DNA from: Beroe forskalii
Lineage: Eukaryota > Ctenophora > Nuda > Beroida > Beroidae
DNA length: 64,000 nucleotides
Direction: 5' to 3'
NCBI GenBank assembly: GCA_011033025.1
Contig: WFMF01000044.1
Span: forward strand, 620,001 to 684,000
The translations under genes were made by a program, and so were the position numbers. Positions 23,401 through 35,034 of this stretch are shown in pieces. The notes below the pieces were generated by a model, which was not told the DNA's origin, did no database searches, and saw only the letters and a list, made by a program, of their open reading frames with translations. How positions within the stretch are numbered: the first letter of the stretch is position 1; each line of letters opens with the position of its first letter.

Positions 23401-26400
23401 ATGAGTATGTAAAAGTATAAATGAGTATGTGGATTATTTAGTTCATGAGTAATTTGAGACTATCAGTTGTCATTAATGAGCATTAATTAAGCGTTTATTG
23501 TTATTAATGAGGTTAATTTCCTCAGTTGGTTTGGCTGGAGACACCAACAAATCCTATGCTCAAGATCTGTGACATCAAGGCAACGGTTGACATGGTGAAC
23601 AGACGGTTCTCTGGGAAACAGGTACCTAAACCAGTACTAAACATAGATACCTGCACACCAGGTAGATAGATACCCAAACAAGTACCTAGATACCTGCACA
23701 CCAGGTAAACAGGTACCTAAACCCTAGATACCTGCACACCAAGTATATACCTGTAACTAAAACAGTACTAGATACCTGCACACCAGGTAGATAGATACCC
23801 AAACTAGTACCTGAAAACCCGCTTAGCAGGTAAATATATACCTAAACTAGTACCTATATAGTGATTACCTGCTTGCCTGGTCGGCAAGTTCCTAAACCAG
23901 TTTTAGGTACTCAGGTACATAAACCAGTACCTAGTAGTCCGTTACCTCAACCAATGCCATGCAAACAGGTACCGACAAACAGGTACAGTTTAAAATTAAA
24001 ATAAAACAGGTACCTTATTAATCTTTCATCATTCATAAATTAGTATACTTACAAAAAACTGTAGCAAATAATAAAGGCTAAATTTTAAATCAGTACCAAA
24101 ATCATCGATGATCTAGGGTTTCAGTACTAGAAAAGTAAAAATTACAACTGATTGTGTGAAATAAAACTGATAATAAAGTGGAGAAAATGCGATGTCATAC
24201 TAAAAACAGCATATTATTACAGTATTATTAATATTCGAGTATTCGATATGTGAATTTATTTTACACCAGGGCCGCTGGTAAACGAGTTTAATTATTTTCA
24301 AGACGCGAGATCGGAATTTGCGTTATTTGTCACCATTCCAAAAGGGCCATGCAGAAATCACAGGCGTTGTTTGTGATGTCATTATCATAAGTTATAACTT
24401 TAAAATGGTGAATTAATAAAATCGATGAAACGCCTATTTCTTGGACGAACCTGTGGCAGACATTAGGGTTACGGTGGGGTTACAAACTGAGAGTTAAATT
24501 TCCTTGCATTTAGTTATATTTTATCATGCTTTAGTAACAGTTATTATTCGATATTTTGAAAATGAGTACTAACTCGTCAGATTGAATGATAATTACGGTG
24601 TAACCTAGCTAATTTGAGGGCAACGATTTGAGAGAGGGCCGATAATCATGCCTTATCTCCAGTATGTTTGGGAATGTTGAAGATCGAAGGATTTGAATTC
24701 TCGTTAAGTTGGTTTCAAGATCGTTCATTGCAATTCTTCGGGAAAAAACTTTATCAGTTTATCGGTATTATGGCGGATTTTCCCGTGGGTTGTGGTGATG
24801 GGTGAAGTACAGCTGGAAGAATCCCCATCGTATTGAAAATGGGTAATGGGTTTCAATTTTCAAATGAGTAGATGGAGTTTTTCCATTTATTCATTTCTAA
24901 CTTACTAATACATTTCTTATTGATCAAAAAATGATTTTGATTACTTATATGAAATATGAATAGATCATTAGCAATAGACCCGAATTCAAAAAACAAAAGC
25001 AGGTACGCTTCGTTCGTCGTCCCATAACTCCATAACAAGCAAACCACTGATTTCACGATTGCAGTCGGTCATGAGTTACAGGATGGAGCTTTTCACAAAG
25101 AAAAGGAATTTTAAATGAGAATGGGTCCTGAAAAGCGCACTGACTTAACTTCAAACTAGATTAAAATATCAGAACAGTCTCAGGAATACAGCTGTAAAAG
25201 CAAGAATCAAAAAATAATTAGGTTCTAAAAGTCTAAAAAGCGAATTTGAAATATTTAAACTATATTTGCGGACAGAGTTAAATCAGAATATTACAGGTAG
25301 TACAGGTAAATATGAGGGAAGCTGCAATCATGCATGTCATGAAAGCAGTATGTATTATCATGGGGAGAGGTTTCAAGGACTGTAGAGTTATTTAGTTATT
25401 AACGGAATGTGCTAGAGTTTTATAATACTTTAATGTACTTTTAGTGTACACAACACGTTATTGGCACTACATAAGTATAAAACACGGCATTGGGGAAGTC
25501 ACAAAACAAACAAAAACAATACGCAGTAGGCACGACTGAGCGAACTTGTGAAGGAGAGAAAGTGATTGTTTATCTAACGATAATGTAAGAATGTAAACGT
25601 CTATTTGGGATACAGGTAGTTCGAGGGGTGTGAGAAAGAGAGTTAGAAAGAGAGTTAGAAAGAGAGTTAGAAAGAGAGTTAGAAAGTGAAGAATGTTTAT
25701 GTTACGATGTAGACGTCTACACTCTACCCTTCACGTTACGTTCGCCATATCACCCCACACACGAACACGTGTAATGATACGTTGCAAATATGTGTAATTT
25801 ACAATGAATAGTAACCTGGAGTGTGTGTGATAAATGCGTGCTCTTGTGATAAGCAATGAAAGAGGAGCCAGATTTATATCAGTTAACCACATTAGAGTGC
25901 CTGCCGAGGAATAGAAGGCTAAAATGACGTCATTATAACAGCTTTAACATGGTAAGTTGAGGACGTTTAAACGCCTATTCAAGGGTTTAGGACTAGGAAG
26001 TAAGTAGTGACTGTAAAGTTGAGTGTAATCTTCCCTGTAGAGTGGGTGTCTGCTCGATGAGGCCAGACAGTCTCCTGTTTGATATGCGTTCGTCGGCATA
26101 GTGTGTAGGTTTACTCGATTTTAAACATTTTTACACCATTTCACGATCTTGTCTGCTTGATCTCTATCGACAATCTGCTGTAGTTCTGATGACGTCATCA
26201 TTTAGCAGTAGCTCTGTTGACGTCATCATTCCTATGATCGGTTAAGGATTCTACTCCTCGTGTTTCAGAAACCGATCATTGTGGTAGACAACACGTTTGC
26301 CACGCCCTACTTCCAACGACCCCTGTCCTTGGGTGCCACCATCGTCCTTAGCTCCGTGAGTAACTTGTCTGTACATCTGTCCGTAAACTTGTCTGTACAA

Positions 26401-29400
26401 CTGTCTGTAAACCTGTCTGTACACACTAAACCTGTCTGTAAACTTGTCTGTAAACATATCTGTAAATCTGTCCGTGAAAATCAATCTGTTAACTTGTCCG
26501 TAAATCCCTTGTAATCCGTAAATGTGTCTGTAAATATTCTGTAAGTTTGTCTGCGCACCTATCTGTAAGTTTGTCTGTACAACTGTATGTAAGTGTGTCT
26601 GTTGGTATATTGAGCTGTCTGTCAATCTTCCGTAATTTTGTGTCTATGCATTTCCGTACGTGTTTGTATAGCAAATAAAATGCTCACAAACTCTAGATTG
26701 GCCATGGGGTACGTTCATCACATATTTTAGTCATTCTTCCCCATGGAATGCCTTGTGTTTGCACCCAACACCCCTCAACACACCTACCCTCGTCCAACAT
26801 CAGTTTTACCCTTATTTTGACGAACGTGACGAAACGTTTTGTGGATGATCTATTGAGCTATCAATCCACTAGAAATCACGGGAATTCATGAACCAATTTT
26901 CATCTCGGATTTATTTCAAGTTTTTTTAATCCTATCATTCACAGGGGGGCTAATAATAGGTGGAGGTTCTGAGAAATCAGAAGTTATTTATAACTCATAA
27001 ATCTGACAATAATATCGTCACAACAGTCTAGAGTGAGATAAGGAACACAATGAAGCAATGACAGCTGAATACGTGATCGTTGATTAGCGTCATCATTTTT
27101 TATTAAAACTCGTTAGTTTCCATCCGCAATTTGGCTGGCATTCACCAGGCACCGTTGGAATCCCACCGAAGTTTCGGGTGGTGGGTGTGCGATCGCCTAA
27201 TTTTGGTGCTTACCTGAGGCCGTACTATGGGTAGTTGCCGAGTCAGAATAATTTTTGGTGTTAGAGCTTAAAATATGCAAGGGAATCATTTGATTCCGTT
27301 AAGTTACGAAATCTGTTCGAAAGATGAAGTAAACTCCTTGTTTTCAGGTTACGAAGTACATCAATGGTCACACCGACGTCTGCATGGGTGTCATGTGCAC
27401 CAACGACAAGGCTATAGCGGATAAGATACAATTCATGCAAAAAGGTGGGTTGCAGGGTTTCAGCGTTTTTCTGCCATATTGGGGTCAATCTAACACCTTT
27501 TTAATTGAAATCGTGATTAAGGAAGGGGATTTGGTTATAATTCTTATTGTGCTATTCTGGAATTTTTGTAAGATTATCATAGGGTAAAGTAGAGACCAGA
27601 GAATTGAGACTAAGAATAGAGACCTTTCCTTGAATATCAAGACGAAGTTTCAAGAACTGGCTATGTTTTTGTTTGTAACTGGCTCTTTGAAGGAAGTTAC
27701 CTTCCTGCGCCTAGGAATATAGATCACAATGCCATGCTCCTTCGCTTGAGCCTCTAACGAGCTGATCCTTGTCGACACTAGTGACATTCCCGACAGTTCA
27801 TTTCCCATGATCTGTCGCAGCTCATTTCCCTCTCCCGTTATCCTGTCCCAGTTCATTTTCCCATGATCTGCCGCCAGCATTAGTCCCGAATGACTTGCAC
27901 TAGTCTAGGAGTTGTAGATACCTGACTGGCGTCGTGACCTGCTGTTCCACCTACTTGCAGTGATGAAGGCATGTCCTTTTGTGAACGGATAGGATATACT
28001 GACAATTGACATGAATCGTAACTTCCATTGGGAAGGAGTATAGAAATATTTTTAGGTAGGATTATTTGTCAAAGCCGTTCTGCATTGTAATTACGAGCAA
28101 GAATGTGCCTGAAGGGTTGAAAACGGAACAAAACTGATAGTGCTGAAAATGATCCCATGTTTATAATATCTTCATACATGCATAAACAATCGCAAAACTT
28201 ACATGCCAATCAAAGATTAGGCTGGAGAAAAAACAGGGCGAGAAATTCGAATGAAATGAGTCCCTAATAAGTTCATACCACACTTGAAATTTGTAAAGTT
28301 GGAAGCGCATGACACCGAAACAAAACACTGCAAATATAGAATTCGAAATGTCTTTCGTATTTTTAAATTATTAGTGTTATTTCACGCAACAGTTACTTAG
28401 TGCCACGAGTCACACTTCGTTAGAACGACGGAAAGAAGGCGGTGTAACACACCACTTACCACACTTAAATTCGTGATAATGACGTCATCCACAACTGCAA
28501 GTTACTTATAAGTGGCTCATACAGAAAGAAGTTGAAACCAGTCACAGAATTAGGGAGAGAAATTGTTAATGATCAAATAAGTACTGTGAGTGCTGTGAAA
28601 CGGCAGGTAGGGCGCGTACCTGCTATAAGGAAAGTATAGATTAAATTAGTACGGTTATAGTACGAGCCATGCGATTGAGTGAGCTGGGAATTTCAAGAAT
28701 TAATGAAATATGTTGCAGAAAGGTTGTTATAAATATATAAAGTGTCAAGTAATCACAGAATAATAATAAAAATGGAAACAGATCTCTTCGGTTTTGGGGG
28801 TTTAATAAATCACCTAGACTGGGCTTAGATCGTCCCGAATCTCGTTTTCGTGATCACAAGAAAAGTCCTGCTTTACAGCTTTTTCATGTCATATACAAAG
28901 ATACAACACAATCATTAAGACGACTATAAATAAGTGTAATCGGCTTTTTCCTGAGACTAAAGATGCTACAAAGATGGTTCGGGAGGGCTCATTCCTTTCC
29001 ATCATCATTTGATTTGTCTGGCCAATTAAAAGCCTGATTTCATTTGTCAAACTTATTGAGGACAATTGTTTACGGATAAAGCGTAGACAGCGCACGAATC
29101 TAACACGTAACATGGGAGTTTTTTAATGTAGCCGATTTATCGCGTTTGGGGACATGATATAGGCATATGTTTTCAATCTTCAGACTTGATTTCCGTTTTA
29201 TTTCTTGGTGGATTAATTATGAAATAGCAGGTTTATAAAATCACACATGCGTTCCTTCAATCTTAAGTGAACAATTGATCAGCAAATATTCCAGTCTAGA
29301 CCCCATTTATGAAAATTGATGAAGGCTAATCTACTCAAGTGATTAAAGGCCAGAAATGCGGATGAGTAGATGCAAGGCCCTAATTACTTCATTAGTTTTT

Positions 29401-32400
29401 GATAGTTTCCCTCTTCCTTCATAATCGGTACTCCTCTTCCAGACCATGACATTTTCATGATTATTGCTCTGATTGGGAAGACGATAATAGAAAAGCTTCA
29501 TACCATGCACCTCTATTACCTATATCTGCCTTGATTCACCCCTCTTTGATTTACTCCTTCCTTTATTGACCCACTTCTTGATTGAAAACTTCCTTGATTG
29601 ACCCCTTACAAACCCCATCCTCCAACTGTGGGCCGTGCCCCCCTTTACCAACCCCATCCTCCACCACCCCCTCCCCTTTGCAAACCCCATCCGTCAGCTG
29701 TGCAGATGTCCTCCAGGAAATTATTAACAAACATCTTCATTCAGCTTCAATGCCCCCCCTCTACAAACCCCATCCTCCGGTGTCCCCCCCCCCCCATTTT
29801 ACAAACCCCATCCTCCAGCTGTAGGTGCCTCCTCCTTACAAACCCCATTCTTCAGCTGTGGGCGCCCCTCCCCCCCCCCCCCCTTACGAACACCATTTTT
29901 CAGCTGTGGGCGGTGTCCCCTCCCCCTTGGACTGCTATCTGGCACTCCGTGGCGCCCGGACTCTACATCTGAGGATGAGACAGCACGAAACCAACAGCTT
30001 GGCGGTGAGCAAACCACGAATTTATCAATTTTAAATGGTCTGACTTCATCAGTTCGTAAAGATAAACTATGATAATGACGTCAATCTCAATCACATAGGT
30101 CTTGATAAATATAATTCACTACTCAATTCACCACTAAATGATTATTGTATACTTTTGCCATTTTACTTACTTCTTCCAATTGTAACTGAATAACTGAGAA
30201 AAAGTTGAAAATCAAAGTTGAATTTAAATTGTATCTCGATGGCACATGTCCAGATTTCGAGCGAGATTTACATATGAAATGTACTTACCCAAATGTTATA
30301 GTGTTCTAACATAAATGTCCACTGTTCAGTAAATATCGTTGTATTTATTGAAGCTGAAATTGTCACGACGCTGAACTATTGTCGTACTGTACATGCTTGA
30401 AAGCTTTGTTGCATGTAATATGTACACTGGCTACTGTTGAAATGTACCATGTGACCTATGCACGCACGTTCGAATGACATGCTCAATTGCTAAATTCTCG
30501 CTGGCCATTGGCCAAATATACCTACCTTAGACTCCCATAGTACCTTACAGTATGTTTAGCTGGGATCACAGATGGGCAAAGGTAACATACGAGTCTTCCA
30601 AGCCTGCCATTCTGGAACATCTCTGGATATTCCATTCAAGATGGCTGTTGCTGTTCACAGCTGTTTGGAGCGGGCACTTCGCAAGGCCATCCGATTTTGA
30701 CAAACAAATACACTAAAATGATCAGCTCGTGGAGACAAATCGAATGCAACCAAAAGCTAAGCTATATCTCCTTCGGTTTGAATTTATATTTCTCAGGGCT
30801 CACATAGGCAATATTGGACCTATTTACTCAAAAACACCTTCAAAATGTTGGTATGTTGGTCCATGTCCTAACCATCCTGGCAAACTCCTATGTAAGGCTA
30901 TGTTAAGTCCCCTCAACCAAATTCGCTCTTAACTCTTATCAATGTTCAGGTAGCAAGGTGGTTGGAGACGGGTGAGAAATCAGACTATGTCCTGCGGGTC
31001 TACCATCCTGGCCTGGCTTCTCACCCCCAACATGAGTTGGCTAAACGCCAGATGAAGGGCTTCAGTGGCATGCTGTCCTTTGTTATCAAGGGTGGAAAAG
31101 ACGAGGCCAGCCTTTTCCTCAAATCTTTGAAGGTTTTTAGGGAAAACAATGCAATGGGGCGATTATTCCGTAAATCGTTGCGTTTTTCGGCATAATTAAA
31201 GAATTAGTTTTCAATCATGCAAATTGGTGTCAAGTTGAATAGATCCAATTTAAGATAAAATATTTCAGGTATTTGCGCTAGCTGAAAGTCTTGGTGGATA
31301 TGAATCTCTTGCAGAATTGCCGTAAGTGATGCTTTTTTGACATGGTGTCAAAAAGTTAATGTGTTCAATATGACTTGTTATGGTTAGCTGGTATCATGTT
31401 TAGGAGTTGTCATGCCACCATGGGTGTTCCAAAAAGCCAAAAGGTGGCATGGGAGGTCCTTTGGACCTATCCTATTTGGTATCATGGCAAAGTCACAAAA
31501 TGTCGTTTGTATAGCCATAGAATCAGTGCCTTAAATTTGTCTCATTTGCATCCTCTTTTGAGCAGCGAGAAAGTGGATGCATAGTAGCAATTAGTGTCCG
31601 GGTCACTTGATATCAATTGATGGCCGAAATATACCTCGAAAGATGAATATACATCGACTGGAAGTGATTTCAGAACGATTGAAGCAATTCGACCAATGTT
31701 CCTTTCTGAGCCTATATAATTACTGCAACATCAGATCAGCTTTTGACTATGAAAATTTCTACTGTCCAAAATGTGGATCCACTTCGCGAAATCATCTTCT
31801 GCATCTACTATTCTGCTCGGGCGCGAACGACAAATAAAATATTTTTGTTAAAAGTTTGTAATCGTTATTGTAATAAAACTCAGTTAAGTGTGGCGCGCGT
31901 TCCCGCTACAATTTTGGGCATTACCGCAATGTGCATTATCGTAATAAATTCGGTGATTGCTATGATCATAGCAATCACCGAATTCATAACGAAATTTTGG
32001 AACCTGGGCGTAGCCATAACCCTAACCTGAATCCTTACCCTAAACAAATCTTAACCCTAATCCTACCCTTAACCCCAGATTAAAGATGTGCTTAACAGCT
32101 TAAATATTATATTTTTCCGAGTGACGTCAAGATCATAAATAATGAAGGCTTTCGTTTTTAATGGGTGACTGACGATCGTGTTATCACGTCGGCAAATTTT
32201 TCACACCTATTTGAGCTTTGCTGTTAAACGGTCTAAAGAATTGACTGTCTTTTGACCCCTTGTTTAGCATGGGAGTGTGTTAATTTTCTGACCATCTTCC
32301 CCCTGCAGGTCGATTATGACACATGCGACTGTGCCGGCTGAGCAACGTGCCATCTTAGGGATATCAGACAGCTTGATAATGCTTCATTGGTTCAGCATTT

Positions 32401-35034
32401 AACATAAATTAACTCTTAAATTCATCATTCATCATATTTATTGTTAGGACTAATTCAATGATTTTCTTTCACTTTGACCTAAGCTATCAAAATTCTGAAA
32501 TATTCCTTCGATGCATTATTCAAAATCCTAATTGAATTATTCAATTCCTTCACAACTCTGAATTAGTTCCTAAAGCTGAAAATTCCTTCAGATAAGATTA
32601 TCCGTGGGCATTGAAGAACCAGAAGACCTTATCGCAGATCTGGCACATGCATTTGATGTTGTGGTGAGTAATCTATTGACTTATTAATTTACAGTCAATA
32701 CACACTTGGGTGTTGTCACTGCAACTATGCCCAAACCATGCTCCAACCATGCAGCAGAGTCAGGGCAAAAGGGAATAATTAGTGCATAAAGTTTGGGCAT
32801 GACCAAAACCGACTGCTTCTCCAACCAAAACTGAATGTCGACTGCTTATCTCGACAGCCAAGTAGCCATCACTTTTCACATCATTCACAACGTCACCGCG
32901 CTAGCAACAGTACCGTTCTGGCAACGGTACCTCGTGAACAACGGTACCGTTGTTAACAAGGCACCGTTCTTAACAATGTACATTGGTAACAAGGTGCTGT
33001 TGCAACGGCACCTTGTTAACAACGGAATTTTGTTTACAACGGTACCCTGTAAACAACGGCACTTTGTTAACAACGGTATCTTTTCAACATCGGTACCTCG
33101 TTAACAACGGCACCTCGTTAACAACGGTACCTCGATAACAACGGTCCCTCGTTAACAACGGTGCCTTGTTAACAACGGTACCTTATTTACAACGGTACCT
33201 TATTTGAAACGGTACCTTGTTGACAACGGTACCTTATTTACAACGGTACCTTTTCAACAGCGGTACCTTGTTAAAAACGGTACCTCGTTAACAACGGTAC
33301 GTCGTTAACAACGGTACTTCGTTAACAACGGTGCGTCGTTAACAACGGTACCTCGTTAACAACGGTACCTCGTTAACAACGGTACCTCGTTAACAACGGT
33401 ACCTTGTTAACAACGGTACCTCGTTAACAACGGTACCTCGTTAACAACGGTACCTTGTTAACAACGGTACCTCGTTAACAACGGTACCTCGTTAACAACG
33501 GTACCTTGTTAACAACGGTACCTCGTTAACAACGGTACCTTGTTAACAACGGTACCTTGTTAACAACGGTACCTTATTTAACAACGGCACCTCTTTAACA
33601 ACAGTACCTTTTTAACAACGGTACCTTATTTACAACGGTACATTATTAACAACAAATTAAGCAAGACAAGCGTACACAAGAAAACAAGGCAAATTATGAC
33701 AGGAACTGCAGCGCATGTCTTTATATATGTTGGTTGACACCACTCCGTCATCAATGACGAACAGCGACGTATGCACATTCCACATACCAACTCGATGACG
33801 TTGACACCACTCAGTACCCAATCAAGCATGACGAATAGCGTTACGTGCACATACCAACTCTATGACGTTGACACCACTCTGTACCCAATCGGACATGACG
33901 AATAACATTACGTGCACATACCAACTCTATGACGTTGACACCACTCTGTATTTCTGTATCCAATCAGACATGACGAATAGCTGATCTCGTATAGAATCTG
34001 CCCTTCAAGAAAAACATAACCACATGTGAATGTAGTCAGCTAAATCTTTGGAATGTATCAAAATGTATGTATGTACTCCTCAGTTGAACAATTAGTATTG
34101 CGCCATTATCTTCATCCCGATCTAAATTAATAAGAAACAAACATTGGCAGATAGAAATGACGGCGTACAGAAATAATGCAAATACAATTGATAAAACGGA
34201 TCAATACACCATACATACGGCACCACTATAGTTTGCGTTATCAGTTATATCTCTAACACAAGATAAATAAACATTGAAACAAGGATGGAGTAATATCAAG
34301 CGGGTCTGGGTGACGCCATTTAGGTATACACGATAGTGTTCCTCTTATCTATTTTATTTTAATCTTGTGTTGCCCTTTAATATCGTGAAGATAAATTGTA
34401 TTTATATATTGTGCTCCTCATTTACTTTATCTTGTTCTACCGAATGTACCATTTAGAATGTAACATACATCGTACCGTACATATTGTGCTCCTTTATCGC
34501 TATTTTATCTTGTTTTACAGTACATATACGGTTAATAAATCGTTTTGATATGAAAAGTGTGATAACAGACATCATGGGAGCTTATCATTCTCCTATTAAC
34601 ATCCTCACAGAGATAGCAAATAGGTTGGAATCCTGCGAATGGCCGTTCCAGAAAATTTGTAGTAATTCAGCAGTATTAATTCAACACTTGGGAATAGTAA
34701 TTCAATTTCAACACTTGGATAGTAATTCAACAGTTGCAGTATAGAAATTACACACTTGACAGCAATAAACTGCTGGTAATTCAACTGCTGGGTACGGTGA
34801 TATTAAAATTTAATGCTTAATATTGGTCAAAGATTGGAAAAATAATTACACTGCAGGGTAATAATGATTGTCAATGATGCAACCGCTGGTTTTTGACAAT
34901 TTCTTGTCACTTATACCGATGTTTTTGGAATGGTCAAATATTTATCTCTCTCTTAATCAATTTCAAAGTAGTGGTATCTGTCATGAAGCGTAATTTTTGA
35001 AAACCCCTTTCCTTTTCAGTACCGCAAGAAATGA
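20486..35034 (+). CDS. CTH: Cystathionine gamma-lyase, 12 coding exons
   Basis: PLP enzyme that cleaves cystathionine to cysteine, 2-oxobutyrate and ammonia in the cytosol (transsulfuration) and can make H2S. Coding exons: 20486-20701, 22304-22481, 22808-22917, 23526-23621, 26269-26355, 27348-27444, 29904-30004, 30950-31132, 31269-31321, 32309-32375, 32592-32663, 35020-35034. They join in frame to 424 aa (human enzyme 405). Family blocks appear in order: ISLSTTFKQ, YSRAGNPTR (PLP-phosphate Tyr76 and Arg78), ETPTNP (Asn177), VVDNTF (Asp207), SSVTKYINGH (Schiff-base Lys232), YHPGLASHPQH, ESLGGYESL, IRLSVGIE. The N-terminus has an extra Gly/Asn/Ser-rich stretch. ATG 20486 follows an acceptor at 20,475, so a non-coding first exon probably lies upstream. 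Oddities: the exon 10 donor reads ATAATG rather than GT, the last exon codes only YRKK, and repeats abut several splice sites. Confidence 0.95.
21935..22320. repeat. 20-bp minisatellite made of the CTH exon 2 acceptor and its first codons
   Basis: About 19 copies of CAGAAATACGACTACTCCCG. The last copy (22,301-22,320) is functional sequence: CAG is the splice acceptor and AAATACGACTACTCCCG encodes KYDYSR at the PLP-binding end of exon 2. Every upstream unit therefore offers another acceptor-like CAG. A plausible original acceptor with a better pyrimidine tract (CCTTTTCTCTTATAG) lies just before the array at 21,916. Confidence 0.93.
22490..22620. repeat. ATGATGT simple repeat just inside CTH intron 2
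   Basis: Repeats of GTATGATG and GCATCATAC-like units starting within about 20 bp of the donor (GGAG/GTTGGT at 22,482). Relation to the exon end (GATGTGTACGG) is possible but weak. Confidence 0.7.
23612..24014. repeat. Degenerate minisatellite starting at the CTH exon 4 donor
   Basis: The exon 4 end and donor AAACAG/GTACCTAAACC recurs at about 23,705 and again, decayed, at about 23,955, 23,968 and 24,006 (AAACAGGTACC). Between these lie repeated GATACCTGCACACCAGGTAG blocks. Many copies contain a CAGGTA donor-like core. Confidence 0.85.
24372..24443 (+). repeat. Dispersed CRE-foldback repeat in CTH intron 4
   Basis: GTGATGTCATTATCATAAG, TAAAATGGTGAATTAATAAA, ATCGATGAAACGCCTATTTC. The right end AACGCCTATTT matches the family terminus. 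Confidence 0.6.
25630..25690. repeat. 12-bp tandem repeat (AGAAAGAGAGTT)
   Basis: Four nearly perfect copies within CTH intron 4. Confidence 0.85.
25918..25984 (+). repeat. Dispersed CRE-foldback repeat in CTH intron 4
   Basis: AAAATGACGTCATTATAACA, ACATGGTAAGTTGAGGACGT, AAACGCCTATT. Near full-length. Confidence 0.65.
26356..26605. repeat. Minisatellite starting at the CTH exon 5 donor
   Basis: The donor and first intron bases TCC/GTGAGTAACTTGTCTGTA are followed by about 15 copies of CTGTCYGTAAACTTGT-like units. TCCGTGAGTAACTTGTCTG and TCCGTAAACTTGTCTG differ only inside the donor hexamer, so the units look like decayed donor copies. Confidence 0.85.
28449..28497 (-). repeat. Dispersed CRE-foldback repeat, partial, CTH intron 6
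   Basis: CACTTACCACACTTAAATTC then GTGATAATGACGTCATCC, the reverse-strand left half of the family. Confidence 0.55.
29600..29925. repeat. Degenerate minisatellite copied from the CTH exon 7 acceptor and exon start
   Basis: Units read ACAAACCCCATCCTYCAG then CTGTGGGCGGTG and CCCCTCCCCC. The last copy is the real junction (TTTTTCAG/CTGTGGGCGG at 29,903) whose exon bases encode the conserved VGGVPSPLDCY. Earlier copies near 29,611, 29,680, 29,800 and 29,840 repeat acceptor plus exon bases with substitutions. Runs of C up to about 14 long separate units. Confidence 0.88.
30062..30092 (-). repeat. Dispersed CRE-foldback repeat, fragment, CTH intron 7
   Basis: AACTATGATAATGACGTCAA only. The rest has decayed. 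Confidence 0.4.
31947..31984. repeat. Perfect 38-bp palindrome, no spacer, CTH intron 9
   Basis: AATTCGGTGATTGCTATGAT is followed immediately by its exact reverse complement, centred between 31,965 and 31,966. Long spacer-free palindromes are unstable, so this one is probably young or is the end of a mobile element. Confidence 0.9.
32014..32078. repeat. Telomere-like CCCTAA-rich tract, CTH intron 9
   Basis: ATAACCCTAACCTGAATCC, TTACCCTAAACAAATC, TTAACCCTAATCCTACCC and TTAACCCC appear in succession. These are degenerate (TTAGGG)n on the opposite strand, 30 bp from the palindrome. Confidence 0.65.
32376..32591 (+). other. CTH intron 10 with non-canonical donor
   Basis: Family alignment requires exon 10 to end GGGATATCAGACAGCTTG (ISDSL) and exon 11 to begin ATAAGATTATCCGTG (IRLSVG). 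The intron would then begin ATAATG and end TTCCTTCAG. No GT or GC donor nearby keeps the frame. Reading through gives MLHWFSI and a stop. It could be an AT-AG intron, a G-to-A change at donor position 1, or a sequence error. Confidence 0.7.
32905..33660. repeat. 17-bp minisatellite GTTAACAACGGTACCTC, last CTH intron
   Basis: About 40 copies, very regular between 33,090 and 33,560. Each unit contains two palindromes, GTTAAC and GGTACC. No open frame or splice signal uses it. Confidence 0.93.
33722..33985. repeat. 65-bp tandem repeat, about four copies, last CTH intron
   Basis: Each copy contains ATGACGTTGACACCACTC, then ACCCAATC, ATGACGAATAGC and ACGTGCACATACCAACTC. GTTGACACCACTC recalls the CRE-foldback family (ATGACGTTGA), but the similarity is short. 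Confidence 0.85.

Noticed and set aside
26251..26674. Long open frames on the minus strand across CTH exon 5 and the donor array
   Set aside because: Repetitive translation (DKFTDRF-type) produced by the minisatellite. Shadow of the real plus-strand exon.
31607..32030. Open frames in CTH intron 9
   Set aside because: Between two well-supported exons, with no domain similarity. The one with CPKCG is too short to support a zinc-finger call.
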